The notes beneath the pieces are model-generated. The model worked only from the letters and a program-made list of their open reading frames with translations. It did no database searches and was not told the origin of the DNA. From Polyrhizophydium stewartii (lineage: Eukaryota; Chytridiomycota; Chytridiomycetes; Rhizophydiales): a stretch of 27,489 nucleotides of DNA. The stretch is from contig JADGIZ010000093.1 in the NCBI GenBank assembly GCA_027604665.1, positions 1 through 27,489 on the forward strand, in the 5' to 3' direction. Shown here piece after piece: positions 12,811 through 21,975 of the stretch. Numbering within the stretch: the first letter of the stretch is position 1; every line of letters starts with the position of its first letter. The translations under genes were made by a program, and so were the position numbers.

Positions 12811-12998
12811 CTGCGGGTAGGACAACAATCGCGCATCCAGCGCGAGCTCGCGCAGGCGATCAGACGCGCAAGAAGTGCGATCCGAGGTGCGTCTCCGCAC
12901 CCCCCCCCACACACACACACACAAACACACATACTGTCTGTTGGGCACCGTGCCTCGCCGGGGACGCACATCTGCCCAGCGCGGTCGTTGGTCTGCGC
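12811..12998. promoter_or_regulatory. Shared divergent promoter of the ASH gene and SEN1
   Basis: These 188 bp separate the proposed start codons of two head-to-head genes. They contain a run of nine C (12900-12908) followed by a (CA)n tract to about 12931. No TATA box is evident. If SEN1 starts at its second ATG (13062), the interval grows to 251 bp. Confidence 0.55.
12900..12931. repeat. C9 homopolymer plus (AC)n microsatellite
   Basis: Nine C residues run into about eleven AC units interrupted once by AA. The tract lies in the spacer between two divergent genes and is likely length-variable. Confidence 0.9.
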
Positions 12999-15900
12999 AT
13001 GGGCACGGGTCGACCTCGCGTTGCCCGCGCCAACATCGCTTTGACCCACGGCCAAAGAACGATGCGGGGCGGCTCGGCGCTGGCCGCCCAGGGCGTCTAC
13101 GCGGCGCTGCTCCGCTTCCGCGAGCAGCCGCACAACGAGGAGTTACGCACGGGTGCGTGCGCGCCAGGCCTATCCGCCTCAGGCATCCGGCGGACGGCAG
13201 CCGCCACGCCGCTCACGGGCCTGCCGGAGCGTCCGACCTTTCGGCTGCCTGTTTTTCGCCGACAGCGTCGACGTCGCCAAAGACAGCGCCGACCGTCGCA
13301 GAGGGCTGCGCTTCACGCGCAGCAGGTGTCTGCCGGGGGCCACCGATGGGCAGCCCCAAAGTGCAAGTTGCGCCGAGGGCGTGCTGACGCCCCCACGCCC
13401 GTGCCGCACCCACAAGACTTTCTGGACCGACTCTGCGCATTCGTCAACGGGCTGCCTCACGGGGAGCATTTCTTCCACAACCACCCGGACGCTGCGGTCG
13501 AGGCCATGCTGGTGCTGAGTCTAACCAAGTCCAACGACGCCGTCGAATGCTCTCAAGCATCCATGGCGCGGCAGCTGGCCGCGTGCCTCGAGTGCATCAC
13601 CGTCTACCACGGTGCGGAGAAATGCCTGGAGGGCTGCCTGTCTTTTGCTGCGAAGCGAGCGATTGACAGGGCGACGGATCTCGCCTGGCTCGCCCGGCTC
13701 GCTCGTCGCCCGTGGGTCCAGACGCTCGCTCGCAGTTCTTCTCAAAGTACGCTCTCATCTACCACCCAGACGATCTCGAGCAGTTGTGAGCACGTCGGCC
13801 TGTCTCGCGCGAAGCCACCTGCTCCATCCAACCTCTCCTAACGGTGCCTCTTGTCATCGCTCTACCCAAACAATGCCTCTGCTCTGTGTGACAGCGAGCG
13901 ACGCTTGCTAGACTGGGACGAAAACCGACACTTGTCTTCTCTTGAGAGGTGAGATCTGGGCTGGGATGCAGCCTTGCAGTGTGTCACGCATGTTCCCGTT
14001 GCCCGGTTGCCAATGCTGACGATTCTTCCAGGTTCCTCGCCGACTTACGCCGTTGCAAGGACAACCCTTCCGAGGAGCGCGTTGTGCGCCAAGGCACACT
14101 CTGTCCAATCTTCGACATTCTGAATTACCCGGCGCCACTGCAAAACCGGGCTCTGGACGGGATGTTCACCGAGCTGCTCATGACCGTCCAGCAAAAGTCT
14201 CGTTTAAAGCTGCGTGACTCGGTGTTTCCTGGTGCGTTTTGAAGTGCGACTCTCAAACATATTGCCGAGTCTGATACGCGCCAACAGGAATTGTGCTGCT
14301 CTGCGTGCACGAAAAAACCATCATCCGCGAGTGGGCTCAGAGCTGCATTGTGCGCGCGGGTCTGCCGATACAAATGTCCAAGATTGGCGCGCTCTCCCCG
14401 ATCCTCGCCGATATCATCGGCCACTTGCGCCGTGTCATCCGCATCGAGCCACCGCAAAAGAGTGCCCAAGCCATGGCTGCGAAATGCGCGTGGAACTTCA
14501 CCGACGACGAGGCAGAGCTGTGGCGGGGCGTCATGTGCATCTGCTCGATGGTGCGCCTCGACAGCGCGCGAATCTTTTTCGACACCGTCGCGCCAGATGC
14601 CGATCGACTTGTTTGCAGCGCCTTCAGGGGCGACGGGACCCCTGGGTTTTGGCAAAAGCTCGAGTTTTTCAGTTTGGTTCTCAGCGCCACTGAATGTGCC
14701 TGGCTGTCTTCGAACAGCTGTGCAACATCGCAACGCGCCAGCGTCTTTTCGGCAGTATGTCTATCGCGAGAACTCAACTCTGTCTGCCAAGGCAGCTCCG
14801 ACAAGGCTGTGGCGGCCATCTCTGAGCAGGATCAACTCCGCGCCAAAATGTTCTGCGATTGGATGCTGCAGTTTCTGCTAAGGACGCCTTCGCCCCCCGA
14901 CGGTCAAGCCCCAGATACGTCATGGATTGTGATTGAGCTGCGTCTCTTTTTCCAGCTCAGTCACATGTGGCAGCCTTGCTTCAAAAATATGCTGCATGTG
15001 ACCCTGCTGCTGCTTCTCGACTCGCACCTTACAACACTCAGCCTGACGTACTGCATCCTCGGCCAGCTGCTTGCCGATCAGCACAAGTGCATCTCGACTG
15101 CGATGCGACACCATGTGCTCGCGGCTGTCAGCGAAGATGCCAACGTGCTCTGTTTGACTACGCAGCCGGACTGCATTGGTGGCCAACCGCAGCTGCACGA
15201 CGACGTTTGGAGGGGCCTTGCTTCGTACGACCCTCCGGCCGACCTTGTTGCCGACCTGCTTCCTATCGTCGCTCAGGCAGGCTTTTCGCCCCTGATCTGC
15301 CAGGGCAACTCTGCAGCTGTGTCCCACACCGAAAATAACGGCAAGGCGTGCAGTGCCGACGACTTCTCCGTCCCAAGCGCCGCTCGGCTCGCCGCCTCAA
15401 TCTGCCGCTGGATCGAATCGGCTTTGGGCGACGCCACCTTCTCAGTCGACATCGATACATTGCTTGCGCTGCTGATGTTCAACGATATCTCGATCCAGCA
15501 AGCGGCGCACAAGCTGGCGCTGGCATCAACCTCATCCGAGTCATACCAGCAAGCGGTGCGTGGTCTGGTCCGCCGGTACAGTTCCGACTTTTTGCCGAGG
15601 CTCTTTTCTCGGCTGTCTGGCTTCAAGAAATGCTGCGCTCTGTATCTCGACTGTCTCGACTCTGCTCGCGGCATCATCGATTTGCTCCAGGCCGTCGCAG
15701 AGTGCGTTGTCTTGCTGCCAGACGAGGGCGTGGTCCTGCATCTGGGCTCGTCGGACAGCCAGCAGAACCCAACGTTTAGCACGTGGCTGTATTCGTTTCT
15801 CGCGTCTTTCTCGATCCTCGACGCGGCGCTGATCTGGGCGCAGGATGCCCGGTTCCCGTCGCACGACATCAAGCGGCTGGTCTTGGAGTCGTTGCACCTC

Positions 15901-18900
15901 ATGCGCAAGCTTCTTCCCGGTCACCGATCCGTGATACCCGAACCAATACGCGTTGATGTCATTCGCGACTGGTCAGAGGAATGCGCGACGTCGCTCATCA
16001 AGTGGACGCGCACTACGGATCCCCGCCTTCGAAGCGATGCGCTGTCGCTGCTGATTGACATTCTTGCGATTGCAACGTCTTTCGATGCAACGTTTGGCTC
16101 CGAACTCGTTGGCGCGCTCTCGCAGCTCGGAGGCCTTTCGCCGCACATGACCGACGAACAGAACTTGGTCCTGACGGTCTGGCTTTCCAAGCAAAAGCCG
16201 CAGTCCCTGGAGCCTGACGCAGCCCAGGCGCTTGCACCCCCGTCTTCTGGTGTCATGACCACCGCTGCGCACGTGCAGGCGACCGCTTCTCGCAGCCACG
16301 ACATCGGTAATACGCCAGAGCCCCATGCCGACCAGTGGCTCAATGACGACATTGAGTTTGACGACCTGGAGCGGCTGGAACAGCAGGCCCTCCGTCTGGA
16401 GCTCGGGAGCAACGACGAGGTCATGATGACGGAGGCTGCTACTTTGCTGGCGTCATGTGCCCCCGCACCAAGCTCAGGCGTTCCAGCTCCACCACCAACT
16501 TCCGTCGCTGCCCAAGTGGAATCCGGGGGTGCCGGGTCGCTGCGCACTGAGCTGGGCACCTCACAACGCCTGCCTTCCACAGCAAACGGCCGGACCGAAA
16601 TCCCCGTTGATCTCTCGCAGCCGCCTCCACCGGGATCAAAGCTCATTGCAAAGCCAATGATTCTCGCGCGACGGTCGCTTCCTCTCATGCGAGCGTCTCT
16701 CGTTGGCGCGAGCAAGACGGGCAAGAAGGCTGCGCCGTCCGGCAAGCTCTCCAAGCTCCAGCAAATGCGCGCCGAGGCCGCTCTGGAGAGCAGGAGGCTC
16801 AGCAGCAACCGTCTTCCGCATGGAGGGCGTCCGCAGAAGCCTGTGGCGGTTGTTCAGATTGAGCCTTCAGAGCCGCAGCTTGTGGCGCCTGATCCGCCGC
16901 GCGAGAAGCGCAAGATCCAGACGATTGACATTCCTGTCGATCGACCTGGTTCAACGCGTATTGGTCGTTTAATTCAGACAGCAGCCATGACAGGCGCAGA
17001 GGCAAAGCCCCTTCGAAGCATCAAAGACCTGTACCGCATTGTGCTTGAGTGGGACATGAAGCTCGACCCATCCAAGCGGCCCCCAAATCTTGCCGCCCTC
17101 AAGCTCGGCAAGATCCCTGATTCGTTTCGCAGCTTCGCCGACTATCTCCACAGCTTCGAGCCCTTGCTGCTTCTCGAGTGTTGGCAGCAGTTTGTGCAGG
17201 CTCGGGAGGAGCTCAAGCGCGAAGATTCGCTCTGCATGGTTGTGCAAACGCTGACCATGGTGGACGACACGCATGGCAAGCGCACTTGGCTCTGGCTTCC
17301 TCATCAAAGCGGCTCGCTAACACGCCTGCTTGTGTCGTTTCCACGCAGAGGTCACTCTCCGAACCCCAGCAGCCGAGATTCGGCTCCAGCAGTGGTCAGA
17401 CAATCTCATCGTGTTGCTCACTGATGTGCGGAGCAAGGCGTCTCTGCTCGGTCGCATCAAGGACATTTCGTACAAAGGCGCCGAGGCACAGGTTGTTTGC
17501 CAAACCTTTCTTGGTAACCGACTTCACCTTGTGCCACACGTCCGACCTCAGTCCAAGTGGGATGCGGTTCAGGTGTTCTCGCTCACGACAGCGATTCGCG
17601 AGTACAAAAGTCTGCTGAGTCTCCAGTCAATCCCGCTTTCTCGCGAGATCCTCCAGCCGTCCCAGACGAGACAGCCTGCACCAGACTCTGCCAAGATTGC
17701 CGAATACCAGCGGCAGCTCAACGTCAATATACCGCAAGCAAAGGCGATCGCGGCGGCCATTGAGCAGCGATCAGGATTCGTGCTAATCCAAGGTGAGTTG
17801 AGTTGCTGCGCATCCACCTGAAGCCCGCGTTAACCCCCAGCGGATCAGGCCCGCCAGGAACAGGCAAGTTGTGAAGTATGGACGGCAGGCAGATGCAGCT
17901 GCGCTTACACATGCACGCATTTTGCTACGGCAGGCAAGACCAAAACAATTCTTGGGCTTGTCGGCGCACTTCAGCGCATGGCGACATCCATATCTGTTCC
18001 CTCCGGGTCCGACGCCCACGGCACCAGACCATTCGCTGCCCCGGTCACCAATCCGTCGAAGCGCAGGCTGCTGTGCTGTGCGCCGAGCAATGCTGCTATT
18101 GACGAAATTGCTCGTCGCTTGATGGACGGCATCCTGAACGCCAAGGGCCAGCTTTACAAACCCAGTATCGTGCGTGTGGGCACGTCTGCGATTCACTCGG
18201 ATGTCCGAGACGTCACATTAGTGCGTGCGATCATGTTCTGAGCTGTGGTGCTTCGCGTTTATGTTTTTATTCATGACACCTTCTGCGTCTGCAATTGCAG
18301 GATGCGATTGTCGAATCGCGGCTTCAGACCGACAAGGCTTATCAAAATGCCGGCGCTACGGTCGCATCCTCTAGTACCCTTCGCGCAGACATCATGCGCG
18401 AGATGGCACAGCTAAAGGCCGAACGAGACAATTTGCACGCCCTTGAGAGCAAGGATGAGGCTCCTTCTCTCGAATCCAGCACCTCAACCACACGGCGCAT
18501 CAGCGAGATCAATTCTCGGCTTGCTGCTCTTCGAAAGCAGCTTGATGGCGAATCCATCGTGCGCTCTGATGGCACCGCCGAGCTCGAGCGACTCAAGCGC
18601 AACCTGCGCCTCAAGATCTTGGTCGAGGCCGATGTTGTGCTCACCACGTTGAGCGGTGCAGGGCACGACATTTTCACAGACCTGCGCGATTGCGAGTTTC
18701 AGACAGTGCGTATATTGACGATATGACTGGCTGTGCTCGCGCTTGCTGGCTCTGACAAATTCAGCTGCGCCGTCGGCGTTGTGCAGGTCATTGTCGACGA
18801 GGCGTGCCAATCTGTGGAGCTCAGCTGCTTGATCCCGCTCCGCTACGGCGCACGCAAGTGCATCATGGTTGGAGGTTGCTACAAAATGTCTTTCTTGCTT

Positions 18901-20547
18901 TACTCTATCGTTCGCTGCAGCTCACATTTTGCAATGAGCGCATTTTCAGACCCGAACCAACTTCCGCCGACCGTGCTATCACAATTTGCCCAGGATCTCT
19001 CATACGATCAGAGCCTTTTCCAGAGGATCATGAAGAACTGCATGGGATCAATCCACCTCCTCAGGTATGCCATGGCATATTTTCTTTGCCGCGGCCTCGC
19101 CCTCATCAATTGGATAGACGTCGCTGACACCGTGGCCTTTTTTTCTGTGTTTTGTCGCACCAGCATCCAGTATCGCATGCACCCCCAGATTTCCTCCTTC
19201 CCAAGCTTCCATTTTTACGAATCTCAGCTTAAGGACGCCGAAGGCCTCGAGCAAACGTGTGCGGCGCCATGGCACGAAAACGCCTTCTTTCAGCCATACA
19301 AGTTCCTCGACGTCGCATCAGGCCGCGAGCAGACCGGCTTTGGCAAGTCGCTTTACAACACCGAGGAGGCGCAACTCTGCGTCGCGCTTGTCAAGAAGCT
19401 CTGCTGGCTGCATCGCGAGCTCAATGTAAGATGTTCTGAAGGATGCATCCCACCAAGACAAGCTCGACTGACACTGCGGCCGATGCGCTGCCAGTTTTCC
19501 TCTAGGATTGGCGGTACGAAGTGCTTGAGGGCTCACTCACGAACGATTGCCAGCGCCGCCCTGACTTAAGCGACGTGCAGTGATCACGTTCTACAAGCTG
19601 CAGGCTCGCAAGCTCAAGGACACGTTTGTCAATCACTTTGGCCGACGTATTCTTGACGTGATAGACATCAACACGGTAAGAGGAGCTACCTGCAGCCACT
19701 TTCTACGACTCTGACTGCTGATGCTCGATTCGCCAAGGTCGACGGCTTTCAAGGCCAGGAAAAGGATATTATTTTTCTTAGCTGCGTGCGCGCCAGCAGA
19801 GGTGACCGGCGGCGTGCCAGCCTGTACCGCTTGATCAGACTTGCTGAGCTGTACCGTGCTCGGCAGATCGAGGCGTGGGGTTCATCAGCGACGTCAGGCG
19901 CATGGTGAGACACACGTAATTGCACGTTGATCCAGCCAGGTCTTGTAGCAACTCACTATTTCTTGCGCAGAACGTGGCCTTGACTCGTGCCCGCAACACC
20001 CTGGTGATTATGGGCAACGCGCACTCGCTGCAATCTGATCCTGGGTGGCGAGAGCTGGTCAGCGATGCTCGAAAACGGGGGCTGGTCCAGCAGGTGTGCC
20101 GATCGTGACGATCTGCCTCTTTCCACGCAGATCATGGTCGCGCTTGCTCACTACTCGCACGTGTAGGTTCGCTCTGCCGATGTCACGGTCCCAAGCACAG
20201 CGACCTTTGCCAACTTGCTGGGGGTCTCCGACAGAGACCACAACCAAGCCAAGCGCCCGCCACCTGAGGATGCCTCGATCTCCAGGAAACCGAAACGACA
20301 TGAAGGAGACGATAAAAGGGGCCGCAAACGCTCCAAAACGAACGGCAATGGAGCTGTAACGCAACGCCACGATTCAAGGCCCCCTGACGACGAGCGCGAA
20401 AGCCAGCGAGGGTATCCTGGACGCCAAGCGCCTGGCGGCCCATCCGTCAGACAACGGCTGATGGCCGAGTCGTCTAGCGAGCCCGTTGCTCTTGGAGACT
20501 CGACCCGAGGTGGCAGCAATCGCGCAACGTCGAGGGGCCATCGTTGA
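12999..20547 (+). CDS. SEN1: Sen1/senataxin-type superfamily 1B helicase (19 exons, about 2011 aa)
   Basis: Exons are 12999-13152, 13417-13670, 13736-13785, 13895-13948, 14032-14231, 14288-17275, 17349-17792, 17849-17863, 17934-18220, 18301-18705, 18787-18874, 18950-19064, 19164-19425, 19495-19513, 19581-19675, 19738-19801, 19867-19904, 19971-20093 and 20167-20547. The first about 1240 residues match the helical SEN1 N-terminal domain. The helicase core has P-loop GPPGTGKTKT (about 1382), APSNAAIDEI, VIVDEACQ (about 1618), GDPNQLPP (about 1646), GVITFYKLQ, VDGFQGQEK (about 1811) and NVALTRAR (about 1845), plus an inserted helical segment after the APSNAA block. The tail is basic and disordered. 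In yeast Sen1 ends transcription of non-coding RNAs and resolves R-loops. ATG 13062 is an alternative start; similarity begins just after it. The N-terminal joins (13152/13417 and 13670/13736) are weaker than the rest. Length is close to that of yeast Sen1. Confidence 0.93.
13671..13735 (+). other. Possible GC-AG intron in the SEN1 N-terminal region
   Basis: The frame before it (KRAIDR) and after it (FFSKYALIYHPDDLEQL) differ, so an intron is needed. The phase-0 solution starts GCGACG after AGG and ends CGCAG (65 nt). GT donors nearby give the wrong phase or leave only about 20 nt. The donor is a weak GC match, so confidence is modest. Confidence 0.45.
17276..17348 (+). other. GC-AG intron in SEN1 upstream of the helicase core
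   Basis: The exon ends ACGCATG and the intron starts GCAAGC and ends TTTCCACGCAG (73 nt). Splicing joins VDDTH to EVTLRTPAAEIRL in phase 1. No GT donor near this point gives the correct frame. Confidence 0.75.
17849..17863 (+). other. 15-nt microexon carrying the core of the Sen1 P-loop
   Basis: The first base of the leading glycine codon comes from the preceding exon (ends 17792). These 15 bases give the rest of it plus PPGT and the first base of the next glycine, which the following exon (from 17934) completes along with KTKT. Without this exon the Walker A motif is lost. A stronger-looking acceptor at 17840 would shift the frame of the motif. Confidence 0.85.
17864..17933 (+). other. GC-AG intron within the Walker A codons, flanked by an 8-bp direct repeat
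   Basis: The donor is ACAG followed by GCAAGT, a perfect match to the GC-donor consensus, and the acceptor is CGGCAG. CAGGCAAG spans both boundaries (17861-17868 and 17931-17938), so the intron looks as if it sits between copies of one short sequence. Confidence 0.85.
19495..19513 (+). other. 19-nt microexon before helicase motif IV
   Basis: It reads FSSRIG plus the first base of Val and joins RELN to VITFYKLQ, restoring the family motif I-G-V/I-x-x-x-Y. A single long intron from 19426 to 19580 would drop these residues; splicing directly to the AG at 19505 breaks the frame. Confidence 0.75.
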
Positions 20548-20565
20548 TTGTGCTCAGAGCAAAAA

Positions 20566-20571
20566 AATAAA
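20566..20571 (+). terminator. Poly(A) signal of SEN1
   Basis: AATAAA lies 19 bases after the SEN1 stop codon, inside an A-rich run, in the 59-bp gap to the convergent BCP1 gene. Confidence 0.7.
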
Positions 20572-20606
20572 GCACCACAAGCAGGCTTTATGTGTCGCAG
20601 TAAATC

Positions 20607-21573
20607 TTAGGCAAGCATTTGCTCCATGTCAGCAACGATGGTTGGCATGCTGCTCATTTTGACGACAAGAATGCGGCGAGATGGGGCGATGCCGAGGTCC
20701 TGGAAGGCGCGCCTCGAGTCGGCCGACTGCTCTCGAGGAAGCTTGTAGTCAATGCTGATTTCCGCGTGCCTTTGAATGATCTCGTCCTCGGCCTGGAAGA
20801 AAAACAGCGGTTCGGCTTGCTGCTTGTCGCGCCTTGAGGCCTTTTGCTTCTTTTTGGGCTGGACCCGGTCGGCATCCTGGCTATGTGCTCCAGACTCTTC
20901 CATTTCGTTGTCTATTGCTGACTCGACCTCTCGATAAACCTTGGAAATGAAAATCAGGTGGCCAAAGTCAAAGGGCTTTCCCTAAGGCCCCATTCGCACC
21001 CGTTCGGGGAGTGAGGTCAGACTCGTTTGCTTGAAGACAATATTCGAGGCATGCCCACCTCATCTGTGGCCCATTGGATCTCCTCAGCCAGCATTCGAAA
21101 AAGCGGCGGGGCAAGCTGCGGAGGCATGTTGATAAGGCGCTCGTTCAGCACAAAGCCAACGTTGTTGGTGTCGCTCCGCAGAAGACCTTCGATTTTGGCT
21201 GCGGCATCTGGCTGCTTTCGAGCCTTTTCAATCAAATAGTCGACCAGCTTTCCAACGGCCTCGTTGTCCTGTCCGGGTAACGTCAGCCGCGCACCAACGA
21301 CCCGTGCGCCAATATGACGGCCACACTCGGCCCACTTACCTCGCGGCGTGAGAGGTTGACGACTGTCAGGATGGCGTACGGATCAAGGCCGTCGTCGACC
21401 TTTATAGTCGAGCCGACCTCTGGCTGGGCGATGATGAGGTCCGCCAATGCCGAGACATTGATCTTGTCGATATCAGCCGCAAACGTCTGCCGAAGAAGCG
21501 TCTTGATGCCATGGAAGTCGACCGGCTTGGGGCTGCCAAACTCAAAGTCGACGTCGACGGTGCCGTTGTCCTT

Positions 21574-21630
<57 letters not shown>

Positions 21631-21768
21631 CGCAGCGCGGCGCTTCGCGCGCTTCGCGCTGGAGACAGGCTCTTCATGCTCATCAGGCGCAGGCGCCTTG
21701 CCCTTGGCGCGGGTCTTGGCGACAGTCTTGGTCGCGGCACCGGCCGCTGATTCGGACTCTCCTCGCAT
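20607..21768 (-). CDS. BCP1: Bcp1/BCCIP-family protein (3 exons, 337 aa)
   Basis: Exons are 21768-21340, 21268-21059 and 20981-20607, with introns GTAAGT..CAG and GTGGGC..TAG in phase 0. After a basic N-terminus and a run of 19 Asp comes the family core: VDFEFGSPKPVDFHGIKTLL, ALADLIIAQPEVGSTIKVD and DPYAILTVVNL, then NVGFVLNERLINMPPQLAPP, and finally DSRRAFQDLGI near the C-terminus. These are diagnostic of BCCIP/Bcp1. In yeast Bcp1 is an essential nuclear chaperone for ribosomal protein uL14 (Rpl23) and is needed for nuclear export of Mss4; the human protein binds BRCA2 and p21. The ATG chosen is the one just before GESESAAGA, because the upstream open frame is low-complexity and overlaps the divergent promoter. 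Confidence 0.94.
21574..21630 (-). repeat. (GAC)19 microsatellite coding for 19 Asp in BCP1
   Basis: There are nineteen perfect GTC units on the plus strand, read as GAC (Asp) on the coding strand. They lie in the acidic linker before the conserved core. Bcp1/BCCIP proteins usually carry an acidic N-terminal stretch, but a pure single-codon run suggests recent slippage growth. Confidence 0.95.
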
Positions 21769-21975
21769 TCTCAACGACGGCCGAGATGGCAGGTGTGTCT
21801 TGCGATCGCAGGGCAAAGCGGGCAGCCCGCCGCGCTCCCTTTGTGCGGTGCGGTGCTGGCGAGTCTGACACTTGGACCCCCCCCCCGGCGCCCCGGCAAC
21901 ACGCTTCACTATCGGTGGACTCTACGGGCTCGCGCTCACACTCGTGCCCACAATCGCGGCTTGTGCGGCTCCGTC
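21769..21975. promoter_or_regulatory. Shared divergent promoter of BCP1 and SNU66
   Basis: These 207 bp lie between the two proposed start codons. A run of ten C occurs at 21877-21886. No TATA box is seen. Open frames cross the interval on both strands but show no family similarity. Confidence 0.55.

Noticed and set aside
15921..16808. 295-codon antisense frame inside SEN1
   Set aside because: It lies opposite a well-supported exon and has low-complexity composition with no recognisable motif.
17841..17863. Use of the acceptor at 17840 for the P-loop exon
   Set aside because: It has a better pyrimidine tract but puts the exon in the wrong frame and destroys GPPGTGK, so it is not the main product.
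19426..19505. Intron ending at the TAG at 19505 in SEN1
   Set aside because: It would give the wrong phase for VITFYKLQ; the acceptor at 19494 with a 19-nt exon keeps frame.
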